A stretch of 52,779 bases of DNA from Methyloceanibacter sp. (GCA_018067145.1 JAGPVD010000016.1:1-52779); one strand, 5' to 3'; counted from the stretch's first letter, positions 19,101-27,244 are shown. Made by a program: numbers and translations. The notes: generated by a model not told the origin, from the letters alone.

Positions 19101-19253
19101 TTGCTCGCTGCCCTAGCTAGCCATCGCAAGCGCAGGCAGCGTGAGCGGGCCCATGCTCCGGCCCAGCAACCCTCAACCGGTCTTGAGGTGCAGGCGCCCA
19201 ACCAGCCGGCGATCCCGAGGCTGCCTGGCCCCGCGACGTCAGGCGTGACCTGA
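16188..19253 (+). CDS. Membrane PAS-GGDEF-EAL protein, probable c-di-GMP phosphodiesterase
   Basis: This is a 1021-residue protein. A signal-like helix (about 24-42) is followed by a periplasmic domain (45-200), about seven helices (203-405), a PAS-like domain (about 430-545), GGDEF (about 550-720) and EAL (about 735-990). The GGDEF signature reads GGDQF (627-631), losing the glutamate needed for cyclase activity, although [10 protein letters not shown] is intact. The EAL domain keeps E755-[28 protein letters not shown] (from 879), TIKVD and AEGVET, so it should hydrolyse c-di-GMP, perhaps with GTP sensing by the degenerate GGDEF domain. The N-terminal half resembles 7TM-DISM sensors. ATG 16188 follows AGAGGA; the frame is open further upstream within the GNAT gene. 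The C-terminus is a low-complexity proline-rich tail. Confidence 0.92.
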   Translation: MAETNAKVRSEATVPWQGCQGWLRALACVIFASIAFLPGLSHAIEAIPVEPDQPQIDITAKGELYEGRGDRLQIETAPGADGYMGRMAVQASTQGTNPSWLVFALSNPTDKRIVRWLVAPRYTLSNSGVFRPELDAPRIAGITPSLGFRPEPLKSDRADMFRLNLEPGQVVTFAAELSSPSVPQLSLWNPHSYQAKQQDRMLFNGLLLGITGLLAIFLTAIFAANHRAIFPATALVAWAALVYFCVDFGFWNKLFPVGPDRTALYRAAAEAGLAASLVLFLYTFLRIGLWHGWIKTLFWGWIAAQFALIIVAIIDPQTAAGLARASTMLIAGIGTGLICYFALRGQDRAMSLIPSWMLLVVWLFGASMIVLGKLSGEIVVSGLVAGLVLIIVLLGFTVTQFAFRSGGGAVSLGPPSLVQMKSLAVDGSGANVFQWHAGRDLVTVGSDVEAELGLDPGSLNLTVAEFLQHMHNADRERFRIMLWSLQEKQGGELRIDFRLRRHDGTYLWYDLRAHAEPNENVRLLRCVGLMRDVTTHKRSHERLIHDAVHDSLTGLPNRELFLDRLQGAITRAAEGQSHRPTIIFIDIDRFKKVNDNFGLVIGDSMLLTLGRRLGRHLNPQDTLARLGGDQFAILLISDSDPHLVATLAERVKRALRTPMKINAKEIILTASIGIVVHDGGQSTAQDVLRDGEMAMLRAKRGGADRIEIFNPAMRGEDVSRVPLESELRMALERRQISVFFQPITRLASNQLAGFEALLRWDHPTRGRLSSDDFIPVAEESGLIVDLGNYLLGQALEAAANWHKVLPRESDPLFVSVNVSSRQLFRQDMVQEIRLMLVREAVPKGTLKLEIDESLVMENPERAVEILTWLKTFGASLALDDFGAGYSSLNYLHRFPFDTIKVDRALVRDTSLDGQTPHVLRSVVALAHELGKDVVAEGVETAVDASNLRSIGCEFGQGFYYGEPMLAKDVAALLAALASHRKRRQRERAHAPAQQPSTGLEVQAPNQPAIPRLPGPATSGVT

Positions 19254-19844
19254 GTCGTTGACGAGGCGGATAGGGTCGACACCGAGACTGCCGAGCGCCT
19301 TGTTGTATTTCCGGCCGATTTCGGGATCGAAAATCAACCCAGGATCGGCGGGGCAGTTTAGCCAGCCATTGGATTGAATTTCGTCTTCTAGCTGACCAGG
19401 TCCCCATCCAGCATAGCCGAGCGCAAGCAGCGCCTTGTCGGGGCCGCTGCCCTTGACGATGTCTCTCAAGATGTCGATGGTCGCCGTAAGACACGTGCTG
19501 TCGTCGACGGGGAGCGTGCTGTCAGCCTTGAAATAGTCGGCGCTATGCAGCACGAAGCCGCGCCCCGTCTCAACCGGGCCGCCGAAATGCACGGCCATGG
19601 AGTCCAGGCTCTCGGGCAGCGAGATGCTGTCTTCGTCGGGCGCAATGTTGAGTTGATCGAGAAGCTCGGTGAAGCTGATATTCGGTGCCCGCTGATTGAT
19701 GACGATGCCCATGGCGCCCTCGGAGGAGTGCGCGCAAAGATAGATGACGGAGCGGGAGAAGCGTTCGTCGCCCATCGCCGGCATGGCGATCAGGAGTTGG
19801 CCATCGAGATAGCCCTCATCCTCCGGATGGGATTGGCTTGCCAT
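19239..19844 (-). CDS. YqgE/AlgH family protein (DUF179)
   Basis: This is a 201-residue protein with family blocks [20 protein letters not shown] near residue 15, [12 protein letters not shown] near 43, [17 protein letters not shown] near 85 and [19 protein letters not shown] near 138. These match the conserved YqgE/AlgH fold. AlgH was named for an effect on alginate in Pseudomonas, but the molecular function of the family is unknown. It is cytoplasmic, with no signal peptide. It converges with the GGDEF-EAL gene and the two coding regions overlap by 15 bases at their ends. Upstream, a 180-base gap separates it from the divergent DsbD-N-like gene. Confidence 0.93.
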   Translation of the reverse strand: MASQSHPEDEGYLDGQLLIAMPAMGDERFSRSVIYLCAHSSEGAMGIVINQRAPNISFTELLDQLNIAPDEDSISLPESLDSMAVHFGGPVETGRGFVLHSADYFKADSTLPVDDSTCLTATIDILRDIVKGSGPDKALLALGYAGWGPGQLEDEIQSNGWLNCPADPGLIFDPEIGRKYNKALGSLGVDPIRLVNDSGHA

Positions 19845-20024
19845 GACTCGATGCTACATCAGTTCCGCCAGCAGGGAAGAGGCAACAATGAATTAAGGCA
19901 ATCCGTCCCAATCTCGTTGCTCGGGCTCACAAAAGAGTGACGCTTGCGGGCCCCGCTTGATGTCGCGCTGGAGCGCTGGCGCGACTAGATTTGTCATCAA
20001 ATGCTCAACTGTTTCGGGAATTGG

Positions 20025-20903
20025 ATGTCTGTGATTGTGACGAGTCTTTTCGCGCGCCGTGCCGCGTCGCTGCCTACCGGTTTGGTTTTCGGTGCAGTTC
20101 TCGGTGCCGCCTTTGGAAGCGTTGCGCTTGCGGCGTCCTTGGGCCAGTCGCCATGGATGGACCAAATCAATTCCAAGGTGAGGCTTGTCAGCGGCACGCT
20201 CACCAGCGATGACAGCTCGGCAATCTACGCCGGTGTCCAGCTTCGCATGGAGCCCGGTTGGAAGACCTATTGGCGAAATCCCGGCGACTCCGGCATGCCG
20301 CCCAGATTCGATTGGTCGGGTTCGAAAAATCTAAAAAGCGCCGAGGTGCTGTACCCGGCGCCCCATCGCTTCGCCGACGCTGGTGGTACAGCCATCGGCT
20401 ATAAAAGTGATGTTGTGTTTCCCGTGAAGATCACGCCGGAGCGAAGCGGAGAGCCGGTCAAGCTTGCGCTCGCTTTCGACTACGGCCTTTGCAAGGATTT
20501 GTGCATTCCTAACGAGGTGACGCTTAGAGTCGCTCTGCCGCCCAATCTCGGTAAGGGCGATGCACGGCTTCTCAAGACCGCGCTTGCCCGAGTCCCTGAG
20601 CCGGCGCAGACGGACACGCTGCCGCGGATCGTGCAGATCACCGCCAAGTTCGACGGTTCGGCGCCCGCCCTTGAGATCGAGGCGCTGTTTCCCTCCGGCG
20701 CCACGGGTGCCGATCTCTTCGTCGAGAGCCCGGAAGTCATCGTGCCGGTGCCAAAGGCGCTTGGGCCGCTAACGGACGGAAAGCAGCGCTTCACCGTCAC
20801 GTTCTTGTCGCCGTCGGAGGTCGAGGCTGTAAAAGGCAAGCCTCTGACCTTCACGCTCGTCTCGGAAAAAGGCTCCACCGAAACGAGTTGGACAGCAGAG
20901 TAA
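20025..20903 (+). CDS. Stand-alone DsbD N-terminal-like (ScsB-type) thiol protein
   Basis: This is a 292-residue exported protein. A signal peptide (FARRAASLPTGLVFGAVLGA, cleavage near VALAAS) precedes a domain resembling the periplasmic N-terminal region of DsbD/ScsB: MEPGWKTYWRNPGDSGMPPR near residue 75, and FDYGLCKDLCIPNEVTL with C156 and C160. The CxxxC pair is the likely redox or metal-binding site. The eight-helix membrane domain and the C-terminal thioredoxin domain of full DsbD are absent, and the gene ends at 20903, so it is a single-domain form. ATG 20025 follows GGGAA; ATG 20001 is possible but has no ribosome site. The peroxiredoxin gene follows after 69 bases. Confidence 0.82.
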   Translation: MSVIVTSLFARRAASLPTGLVFGAVLGAAFGSVALAASLGQSPWMDQINSKVRLVSGTLTSDDSSAIYAGVQLRMEPGWKTYWRNPGDSGMPPRFDWSGSKNLKSAEVLYPAPHRFADAGGTAIGYKSDVVFPVKITPERSGEPVKLALAFDYGLCKDLCIPNEVTLRVALPPNLGKGDARLLKTALARVPEPAQTDTLPRIVQITAKFDGSAPALEIEALFPSGATGADLFVESPEVIVPVPKALGPLTDGKQRFTVTFLSPSEVEAVKGKPLTFTLVSEKGSTETSWTAE

Positions 20904-20972
20904 TTTTCTTTGGCCGGCTTTGGCGAAGTCGGTATGCTGCCGCGCGAAACAAGAAGATCGAGGAGAGTCCGC

Positions 20973-21458
20973 ATGAGCATCGCCAAAGGAGACAGCCTGC
21001 CCGAGGCCACGTTCAGGCTCATGGGCCCGGAAGGGATCGAGACCCTGACGACTGATCAGGTCTTCAGCGGCAAGAAGGTCGTGCTGTTCGCCGTGCCGGG
21101 CGCCTTTACGCCCACCTGCCATCTGACGCATTTGCCTGGCTTCCTGGAGAACGCTGAGAAGTTCAAGGCCGCAGGGGTCGACACGATCGCTTGCGTCGCC
21201 GTTAACGATCCCTTCGTGCTCAGTGCCTGGTCACAAGTGTCTGAAGCCGAGGACACTGTGCTGTTTCTGTCGGACGGCAATGGCGAGTTCACCAACGAGA
21301 TCGGCATGGGCTTCGACGGCAGTGCCATCGGGCTTGGCACGCGCTCCAAGCGCTACGCCATGCTGGTCGAAGACGGCGTGGTGAAAGAGCTGAATACCGA
21401 GGATTCGCCTGGCGTCGCCGACGTCAGTTCGGCCGCAGCGCTCCTCGAAGCGCTCTAG
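20973..21458 (+). CDS. Peroxiredoxin, Prx5-like
   Basis: This 161-residue protein reduces hydrogen peroxide or organic peroxides with thiol reductants. The peroxidatic cysteine is C49 in FAVPGAFTPTCHLTHLPGF. A second cysteine, C75 in DTIACVAVND, is the non-resolving position found in many Prx5/hybrid-type enzymes. FVLSAWSQ and GLGTRSKRYAMLVEDGVVK complete the family pattern. ATG 20973 is preceded by AGGAGAG at 20961-20967; the longer frame from 20910 is not needed. It is cytoplasmic. The neighbour upstream is a thiol-redox-like protein, so a shared oxidative-stress role is plausible but not shown. It converges with rnhA. Confidence 0.93.
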   Translation: MSIAKGDSLPEATFRLMGPEGIETLTTDQVFSGKKVVLFAVPGAFTPTCHLTHLPGFLENAEKFKAAGVDTIACVAVNDPFVLSAWSQVSEAEDTVLFLSDGNGEFTNEIGMGFDGSAIGLGTRSKRYAMLVEDGVVKELNTEDSPGVADVSSAAALLEAL

Positions 21459-21470
21459 GCACCACTATTC

Positions 21471-21923
21471 TCAGCGCACGGTGAGAAAGGGCTCCATGCC
21501 CTCGCGGGCGAGTTCATCGGCGCGTTCATTCTCGTCGTGACCCACATGGCCCTTGACCCAGTGCCAGCGCACCGTATGGCGCTCTTCGGCCTGCTCCAGC
21601 CGCTGCCACAGCTCGACATTCTTCACCGGCTTGCGAGCGGCGGTGCGCCAGCCATTCTTCTTCCAGCCCTTGATCCAGCTGGTGATGCCGCCGCGCAGAT
21701 AGCTGGAGTCGGTAAAAAGGTCGACCTCGGACGGCCCCTTCAGCGCCTCTAGCGCCTCTATGGCCGCAGTCATCTCCATACGGTTATTGGTGGTTTCGGT
21801 CTCGCCGCCCTTGATTTCCTTGCGGTGCGAGCCCGCCTCTAAGATCGCGCCCCAGCCACCGGGCCCCGGATTGCCGGAGCAGGCGCCGTCTGTGTGGATC
21901 ACGACCTTGGGGAGCTCGGCCAT
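21471..21923 (-). CDS. rnhA: Ribonuclease HI
   Basis: This 150-residue enzyme degrades RNA in RNA-DNA hybrids. The four catalytic acids are present: D12 in [20 protein letters not shown]50 in [16 protein letters not shown]72 in [13 protein letters not shown] and a C-terminal D in [12 protein letters not shown]. The basic handle ([20 protein letters not shown]) is present as in E. coli RNase HI. ATG 21923 lies 2 bases after the thrB stop, so it is the last gene of an ispH-thrB-rnhA operon, a frequent alphaproteobacterial order. A second RNase H (rnhB) is at 39409-40059. Confidence 0.97.
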   Translation of the reverse strand: MAELPKVVIHTDGACSGNPGPGGWGAILEAGSHRKEIKGGETETTNNRMEMTAAIEALEALKGPSEVDLFTDSSYLRGGITSWIKGWKKNGWRTAARKPVKNVELWQRLEQAEERHTVRWHWVKGHVGHDENERADELAREGMEPFLTVR

Positions 21924-21925
21924 GC

Positions 21926-22894
21926 TTAGTGGTTCCCGAGCCCATAGTCGCGATAGGACGTGACCCGCTGGTGGAATCTCAGCTTCCGTAGATATTCGTT
22001 CGGGTCCTTGGTCTTCACCAAGGCATTGGCGTCGGTATTGAGAAGGTCGTAGGTGCGCGTCAGCAGGAAGCGCAGCGCCGCCCCGCGCGCCAGCAAAGGC
22101 AGACTCGCAAGTTCGGTCTCGGTCAGCTTCCGCTCTTGCTCATAAGCCTGAAGCATGGCGCGGGCCTTGGTGATGTTGAAGCTGCCATCGGCCTCGAAGC
22201 ACCAGGCGTTGAGGCAGACGGCGACATCGAAGGCGAGCATGTCGTTGCAAGCGAAGTAGAAGTCGATCAGGCCGGAGAACTTGTCGGCAAGAAAAAACAC
22301 ATTGTCAGGAAAGATATCGGCGTGGATCACACCGCGCGGAAGATCGTCAAGCCAATGTTTCTCAAGATGGGAAAGCTCGCGCGCAATCTCGCACTTCAAG
22401 CCTGGGATCACCGTGTCAGCAGATGCGCTGACATCGTTATAGAGCGCCCGCCATCCGGGGAGCGACAGATCGTTCTCCCGGCTCATGGGGAAGTCCTGGC
22501 CGGCGAGGTGAAAACGCGCCAGCGCCTGGCCGAGCCCGGCGCAATGCTCGATAGCCGGCCGCCGTACCGACAACCCATCGAGGAAGCTGATGAGTGCTGC
22601 GGGGCGTCCAGCAAGTTCCCTGAGCGCGCGCCCCTCCCGGTCGCGAACGGGAAGCGGGCAGGAGATGCCGCGCGCGGCAAGATGTTCCATCAAGCCTAAG
22701 AAATAGGGCAGGTCCTCGGGCCGAACTCGCTTCTCATAGAGGGTGAGAATGTAAGGTCGTTGATCGGTATGAACGAGATAGTTGGAGTTCTCGACGCCCT
22801 CGGCGATGCCTTTGAACGATGTCAGCGTGCCAATGTCGTAGCTGGAAATGAAGGCTTCGAGTTCTTCGTCGGAGACGTCGGTGTAAACAGCCAT
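21926..22894 (-). CDS. thrB: Homoserine kinase (aminoglycoside phosphotransferase type)
   Basis: This 322-residue kinase phosphorylates homoserine to O-phosphohomoserine, the substrate of ThrC encoded at 12861-14276. It belongs to the APH/choline kinase fold used by alphaproteobacteria, and not to the GHMP fold of E. coli ThrB. Signatures are [15 protein letters not shown] near residue 29, the catalytic Brenner motif [14 protein letters not shown] near 187, and [19 protein letters not shown] near 208. Its ATG is adjacent to the ispH stop with no gap, and rnhA starts 2 bases after its own stop. Confidence 0.96.
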   Translation of the reverse strand: MAVYTDVSDEELEAFISSYDIGTLTSFKGIAEGVENSNYLVHTDQRPYILTLYEKRVRPEDLPYFLGLMEHLAARGISCPLPVRDREGRALRELAGRPAALISFLDGLSVRRPAIEHCAGLGQALARFHLAGQDFPMSRENDLSLPGWRALYNDVSASADTVIPGLKCEIARELSHLEKHWLDDLPRGVIHADIFPDNVFFLADKFSGLIDFYFACNDMLAFDVAVCLNAWCFEADGSFNITKARAMLQAYEQERKLTETELASLPLLARGAALRFLLTRTYDLLNTDANALVKTKDPNEYLRKLRFHQRVTSYRDYGLGNH

Positions 22895-23887
22895 CTAGAG
22901 CGCCGGCACGTCTCTGAGCTCGCGTGGGAGCTTAAAGGCGATGCTCTCTTCGGCTGTGGTGACGATCTCGATTTCCACGTCGAAACGTTCCCTGAAGGCG
23001 TCGATGATGTTGTCCACCAAAATTTGTGGAGCAGACGCACCCGCCGTGAGGCCAAGCCGGCGAATGCCGACAAACGCGGCCCAGTCAATCTCGTTCGCGC
23101 GCTCTACCAGAACGGCATAAGGACAGCCCGTTCGCTCGGCGACCTCAACGAGGCGGAGCGAGTTCGAGCTATTGGGTGAGCCGACCACAATCATGCAATC
23201 GCAGTTTGGTGCGATTTGCTTGACCGCGTCTTGGCGGTTCGTGGTGGCGTAACAAATATCGTCCTTGCGCGGCACGGCCATTTTGGGAAAGCGCGCCCGC
23301 AGCACGCCCATGATCTCTTTGGTATCGTCCACCGACAGCGTGGTCTGGGTCAGGACGGCGATTCGCTCGGGATCTTTGGGCGTGAACTTCCGGGCGTCGT
23401 TGACCGTTTCGATCAGATGCACGGCCCCCGGCGGGAGCTGGCCCGTGGTGCCGATCACTTCAGGGTGGCCCGCATGGCCGATCAGCAGGATCTCGCGGCC
23501 GCCGTCAAAAAGCCGCTCAGCCTCGATATGCACCTTGGAGACGAGGGGGCAGGTGGCGTCGAGCACGAACATTTCCCGGTTTTGTGCGGCTTGTGGAACT
23601 TCTTTCGGGACGCCGTGGGCGGAAAATACGATAGGTGCCTCGGTCTCCGGGATTTCGTCCAATTCCTCGACGAAGATGGCTCCCTTGGCCTTCAAGGTGT
23701 CCACCACGTAACGATTGTGGACGATGGCGTGGCGGACATAGACCGGGGCGCCGTATTTCTCGAGGGCCAATTCGACGATTTGGATCGCCCGGTCGACGCC
23801 CGCACAGAACCCTCGCGGGGAGGCGAGATAGACGGTGAGAGGAGGACGGTCGTAGTGCCGCCCATTGTCGTTATCCATGCCGGTCAT
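22895..23887 (-). CDS. ispH: 4-hydroxy-3-methylbut-2-enyl diphosphate reductase
   Basis: This 330-residue iron-sulfur enzyme makes IPP and DMAPP in the last step of the MEP isoprenoid pathway. The three cluster cysteines are in [13 protein letters not shown] near residue 20, [12 protein letters not shown] near 107 and [15 protein letters not shown] near 207. The catalytic region [17 protein letters not shown] is present. ATG 23887 is chosen because TGGAG lies 5 bases before it; ATG 23908 and ATG 23878 are alternatives. It leads the ispH-thrB-rnhA operon and is divergent from the lipoprotein gene. Another gene of the same pathway, ispE, is at 48117-49004. Confidence 0.96.
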   Translation of the reverse strand: MTGMDNDNGRHYDRPPLTVYLASPRGFCAGVDRAIQIVELALEKYGAPVYVRHAIVHNRYVVDTLKAKGAIFVEELDEIPETEAPIVFSAHGVPKEVPQAAQNREMFVLDATCPLVSKVHIEAERLFDGGREILLIGHAGHPEVIGTTGQLPPGAVHLIETVNDARKFTPKDPERIAVLTQTTLSVDDTKEIMGVLRARFPKMAVPRKDDICYATTNRQDAVKQIAPNCDCMIVVGSPNSSNSLRLVEVAERTGCPYAVLVERANEIDWAAFVGIRRLGLTAGASAPQILVDNIIDAFRERFDVEIEIVTTAEESIAFKLPRELRDVPAL

Positions 23888-24054
23888 CGGCGCTCCAAAA
23901 ACGACCATTTCCGGGCCGCAAGGGGCTCATTACGTCTGGCCTTGTCGGGCTTACCGGGGACGGATAGCTTGGCGCAAATCGAAGGTCCGGTAGCTCGCGA
24001 CATATCAAGTATTTTTTGGGTCGAGCCCAGGCATATCAGGCAGGGATGCCTGGC

Positions 24055-24675
24055 ATGTCAAGCCGAGGACGGGTTGAGTTGAGGCGCATTGACGTTTTTC
24101 CATGGCTGAGGGCTTGCGGGCTTAGCGCGGTGCTTTCGAGCGCGGCGTTCGTCGTCGGCTGCTCCGGCGGCAGCGAGAATACGATCCCGTCCGTGCTGGC
24201 CGATGACAAGCTGCCTGACGCGTCTCCTGGCGCGGCTCCGAGTTATGCGAGCGCTCCTGCCAACGGCATGAGCCTGAATTGCCCCCAAGTGGTCGCTTGG
24301 CCCAATGAGCGCCTGCTCACCATCTATGAGTCGGGCCATGACGGTGACACTAAATTCGTTATTCATCGCGGCGAGCTCACCAAGCTCTCCCGTGAATGCC
24401 GGTTCTATCCAGGCCGGGTGGTCGTCAAATATGGCTTTGCTGGCCGTATGCTGCTCGGCCCCAAGGGTCGGCCGGGACGGGTGACGATGCCGGTCAAAGT
24501 CCGGGCGGCTGGTGCGAACAAGCAAACGCTTGCCACCGACAGGATGTCGATCTCAGCCACGATTCCCCAAGGGGGGACGTCTGGCTATTTCTCCATGGTG
24601 CGTGAAATCTCCTTCCCGATTCAGGTCGGAACGCGGCCAGAGGACTACAAAATTTTTGTCGCCATCAAGAAATAG
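24055..24675 (+). CDS. Putative lipoprotein of unknown function
   Basis: This is a 206-residue protein I do not recognise. It has a long N-terminus, a hydrophobic run (ACGLSAVLSSAAFVVGC) ending in a lipobox-like VVGC with C36, then a Ser/Pro/Ala-rich linker. The mature domain contains SLNCPQVVAWPNERLLTIYE, a second cysteine in SRECRFYPGRVVVKYGFAGR, and beta-rich PGRVTMPVKVRAAG and YKIFVAIKK. The two cysteines could form a disulfide. ATG 24055 is preferred for its GGCAGGG site; ATG 24046 or TTG 24016 are possible. It is divergent from ispH and 12 bases upstream of the phosphodiester glycosidase gene, so the two are probably co-transcribed. Confidence 0.72.
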   Translation: MSSRGRVELRRIDVFPWLRACGLSAVLSSAAFVVGCSGGSENTIPSVLADDKLPDASPGAAPSYASAPANGMSLNCPQVVAWPNERLLTIYESGHDGDTKFVIHRGELTKLSRECRFYPGRVVVKYGFAGRMLLGPKGRPGRVTMPVKVRAAGANKQTLATDRMSISATIPQGGTSGYFSMVREISFPIQVGTRPEDYKIFVAIKK

Positions 24676-24687
24676 GGGCAGTGGACG

Positions 24688-25449
24688 GTGACATTCCGGC
24701 TTCTCCCGTTTTCCTTCATAGTATTGCTGCTCGCCTCCGCTACGGCCGTCGCCGAGCCTTGCCACGACGAGGCCTATCGCGGCGCCTCCTATATCGTCTG
24801 CAGCTTCGATCCCTCGAAGGAAGACGTCCGCATCGTCTGGCAAGGCGATGATGGGCGCCCATACCGTACATTTGGGACGCTGGCCGGGGATCTCGAAGCC
24901 GAGGGTAGGTCGCTCGCGTTCGCCATGAATGGCGGGATGTATGAGGACGATTTGAGCCCCGTTGGGCTCCATATCGAAAACGGCCGCACGCTAAGCCGGG
25001 CCAACACGGCGACCGTCACTGGGAGGCCGAGCCAGATCCCGAATTTCTACAAAAAGCCAAACGGGGTGTTCTATCTCGGCAAGGACAAAGCGGGCATCTT
25101 GGCGACGGAGGAGTTTCTCAGTCGAAAGCCCAAGGCCGAGTTTGCCACCCAGTCAGGTCCGATGCTTGTGATCGACGGCGCGATTCATCCGGCGTTCATC
25201 GTCAAATCAAGAGACCGGAAGCAGCGCAACGGGGTCGGCATATCGAGCCCCACCGAGGTTCACTTGGTTATCTCTAAAGGGCGGGTGAGCTTCTACGACT
25301 TCGCGCGCTTCTTTCGCGATCGCTTGGCTTCCGACAATGCGTTGTTTCTAGATGGCGGCACGGCGCCCGGCATCTACGCGCCTGAGCTCGGGCGCGACGA
25401 CGCCCCGGGCCACGGCGGATACGGGCCCATCATCGCAGTCGTGAAATAG
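24688..25449 (+). CDS. Secreted phosphodiester glycosidase-like protein (NAGPA/DUF2233)
   Basis: This is a 253-residue exported protein. The signal peptide is LLPFSFIVLLLASATAVAEP. The mature part matches the phosphodiester glycosidase (NAGPA, YigE/DUF2233) fold: LAFAMNGGMYEDDLSPVGLH near residue 75, FYKKPNGVFYLGKDKAGI near 117, EFATQSGPMLVIDGAIHPAF near 152, and ALFLDGGTAPGIYAPELGRDD near 218. The NGGMY, QSGPML and LDGGTAP segments are the conserved active-site region. Family members cleave GlcNAc-1-phosphodiester-type bonds or act in wall glycopolymer turnover; the substrate here is unknown. The start is GTG 24688, 12 bases after the lipoprotein stop, with GGGGC upstream. Confidence 0.85.
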   Translation: MTFRLLPFSFIVLLLASATAVAEPCHDEAYRGASYIVCSFDPSKEDVRIVWQGDDGRPYRTFGTLAGDLEAEGRSLAFAMNGGMYEDDLSPVGLHIENGRTLSRANTATVTGRPSQIPNFYKKPNGVFYLGKDKAGILATEEFLSRKPKAEFATQSGPMLVIDGAIHPAFIVKSRDRKQRNGVGISSPTEVHLVISKGRVSFYDFARFFRDRLASDNALFLDGGTAPGIYAPELGRDDAPGHGGYGPIIAVVK

Positions 25450-25570
25450 AAGAGCTCATCGTGTGCTCCGCGACGGCGACCGCTAAGCTTGCAATTCTCA
25501 ACATTGGTACTTGCTCCTCTTTATCTCATTGACGGACCAACCCCGTGCGAGGCGCAAAGCCAATGCGGGA

Positions 25571-25611
25571 CATGGAAGCCCCGGCACCTGTGGGAAAGCT
25601 CCGGGGCCATG
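25571..25611. other. Strong inverted repeat in the gap before the metalloprotease gene
   Basis: GCCCCGG (25578-25584) pairs with CCGGGGC (25601-25607), extended by CATG on both sides (25571-25574 with 25608-25611). No T-run follows, so it is not an ordinary terminator of the glycosidase gene. It lies about 75 bases upstream of the predicted promoter at 25688 and would not be in that transcript. The 306-base gap holds no convincing reading frame. Confidence 0.4.
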
Positions 25612-25687
25612 CCTACCAAGTCTCGCGGGCCTGCCTTGCCGGCGCGGGGATAGCTAATGGACGCGACCATGATGCTGAAATAAGTGA

Positions 25688-25716
25688 TTTACAGGCTAAA
25701 AAATCGCTCATATCAT
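25688..25716 (+). promoter_or_regulatory. Sigma70-type promoter of the metalloprotease-CarH-like operon
   Basis: TTTACA at 25688-25693 and TATCAT at 25711-25716 are spaced by 17 bases; each has five of six consensus bases. A start near 25723 leaves about 33 bases before ATG 25756. The -35 box fits the TnnACA core reported for CarH operators, which overlap the -35 element, but a single occurrence is weak evidence for autoregulation. Confidence 0.6.
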
Positions 25717-25755
25717 TCAAACATACTTGATCGCAACACCGGAGATAGCTCGCTG

Positions 25756-26379
25756 ATGACGAACCGCCCTGATTTTGCGTGGCAAAGCCTGCAGGCACTG
25801 GCCCTGCTTTTCGTCGCATTGGGGGTAGCTGCTGGTCCTGCTGCGGCTTGGGCCGAGGACTTCCTGGGTGCTGGGGCGGGCCAGTCGGTTGGCCCAGCGC
25901 GCAAGACAGGCGTCGGCTTCGAGTTCCGCCGCAAGCTAGCGTCGATCGACAATCCCTATTGCGCGATTGTCACCTACGTCCTGCCCGATTTCCCGGAACA
26001 GGCGTCATCGGTGAATACCGCGGACGACCGTTCGGTGATCGTGATCGATGCGTCGACACTGAAGTCGGATCGGGCCTATAGCCACTTCCTGCTGGCCCAT
26101 GAGTGCTGCCATCACACCCTCGGCCATACACGGCTCACCTCGCAACGTTCTGGCGGCGTGGGGCCGCAGCCTTTCTACTATCTCCAGCCGCTGCTCAAGA
26201 ACATGGAACTCGACGCCGACGCCTGCGCCATACGCATGTTGAAGCTCACCAAGGAGCCTGACGCGATTGAATGGGCGCGTACCAAAATGCTGGAGTTCGG
26301 CAACCTACAAACAGGGGCGTATTATCCCACTGGTGTCCAACGCGCCGGCAATATCGTGCGCTCGGCCGCGCAGGAGTGA
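25756..26379 (+). CDS. Secreted HExxH metalloprotease-like protein
   Basis: This is a 207-residue exported protein. The signal peptide ALALLFVALGVAAGPAAAWAED ends near residue 34. A zinc-protease motif is clear: H115-E116-C-C-H119, inside LLAHECCHHTLGH, with more histidines at 120 and 124. Downstream, NMELDADACAIRML (E151, D153, D155) matches the ExxxD third-ligand helix of gluzincins such as M48 peptidases. The family could not be named; the rest of the protein is short and unlike full M48 enzymes. ATG 25756 follows GGAGATAG at 25741-25748. The regulator gene begins 3 bases after its stop, so the two form an operon. Confidence 0.78.
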   Translation: MTNRPDFAWQSLQALALLFVALGVAAGPAAAWAEDFLGAGAGQSVGPARKTGVGFEFRRKLASIDNPYCAIVTYVLPDFPEQASSVNTADDRSVIVIDASTLKSDRAYSHFLLAHECCHHTLGHTRLTSQRSGGVGPQPFYYLQPLLKNMELDADACAIRMLKLTKEPDAIEWARTKMLEFGNLQTGAYYPTGVQRAGNIVRSAAQE

Positions 26380-26382
26380 GAG

Positions 26383-27165
26383 ATGAACGAACTGATGGTC
26401 TCGGCAGGAGAGGCGGCGCGGCGGCTTGGCGTGGCCCCGGCCACGATTCAGCGATGGGTCGACAGCGGGGTGCTTCACGCCGAGCGCACGCCTGGCGGCC
26501 ATCGTCGCATCTATGTCACGGAGCTACGCCGGCTCATTGCTGCGAACCGCCCGGCGTCGCTCAGCGGTCCCGTGGCGGACTGGTTCGACGTCCTGATGAC
26601 CGGCGATCCGGCAAAAGTTAAAGCGGCACTGATTGCCTCGCGGCAGGAGACCGGGAACTGGGCGGAGACGGCCGACGAGGTGGCTTGCGCCATTGCCGAA
26701 ATTGGCCGTCGCTGGGAGGCTGGCGTATGCCGGATATTTGAGGAGCATGCTGCGACCGAGGCTCTGCGTAGAGCGGCTGCGGCCTGTGGGGCCGAAATGC
26801 GCTACGCCGACGGTGCGCCTTCCGCCGTGCTGCTCACCATCGAGCATGAGCGGCACACATTGGGTTTGACGCTGGCCGAGCTCGTGCTCGGGGATGCCGG
26901 CTGGCGTCCGATTTGGATCGGCGAAGGCCCGCCCTCCAGCGAGCTGGCAAGTCTTGTGGCCGACCTCAAGCCGCGTCTGCTCCTGGTGTCGGCATCTTCG
27001 GAGAGCCTGCGTACCGCAGTGGCGCTCTACCAGGCTGCGCTGATGGAGGTTGCAGCAAAGGCGGATGTTCAGCTCGCCCTTGCCGGTGGTGGCGCGTGGA
27101 AGGAGGCGCCCGGCGCGAGCCGCGTCGTGACCTTCAAGGATTTGCGCGAGCGCCTCGCCTCATGA
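26383..27165 (+). CDS. MerR-type HTH and cobalamin-binding regulator, CarH/LitR-like
   Basis: This 260-residue protein has an N-terminal MerR-like winged helix (SAGEAARRLGVAPATIQRWV, then RTPGGHRRIYVTEL, residues 7-50), a helical middle region (65-140) and a Rossmann-like cobalamin domain (145-258). The CarH/LitR Wx9EH motif is exact: W111, E121, H122. The B12 signature appears as E156-R-H158-T-L-G161, H158 being the expected cobalt ligand, followed by VSASSES (202-208) and AGGGAW. In Thermus CarH this architecture is a repressor that binds adenosylcobalamin in the dark and falls apart in light. The residue after W111 is E112, where Thermus CarH has the His that binds cobalt in the light state, so photochemistry may differ. 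Light sensing is inference; B12 binding is well supported. Confidence 0.82.
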   Translation: MNELMVSAGEAARRLGVAPATIQRWVDSGVLHAERTPGGHRRIYVTELRRLIAANRPASLSGPVADWFDVLMTGDPAKVKAALIASRQETGNWAETADEVACAIAEIGRRWEAGVCRIFEEHAATEALRRAAAACGAEMRYADGAPSAVLLTIEHERHTLGLTLAELVLGDAGWRPIWIGEGPPSSELASLVADLKPRLLLVSASSESLRTAVALYQAALMEVAAKADVQLALAGGGAWKEAPGASRVVTFKDLRERLAS

Positions 27166-27244
27166 CCGCGCCCCCGCTACGGCTGGTTACGCCTAAGATT
27201 TACCATTTTTTCGATCGCGATATCCGGGCGTCACGGGGTGCGGC

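Noticed and set aside
25545-25730. 61-codon plus-strand open frame in the gap before the HExxH gene
   Set aside because: No ribosome site or recognisable feature; it overlaps the predicted promoter and hairpin.
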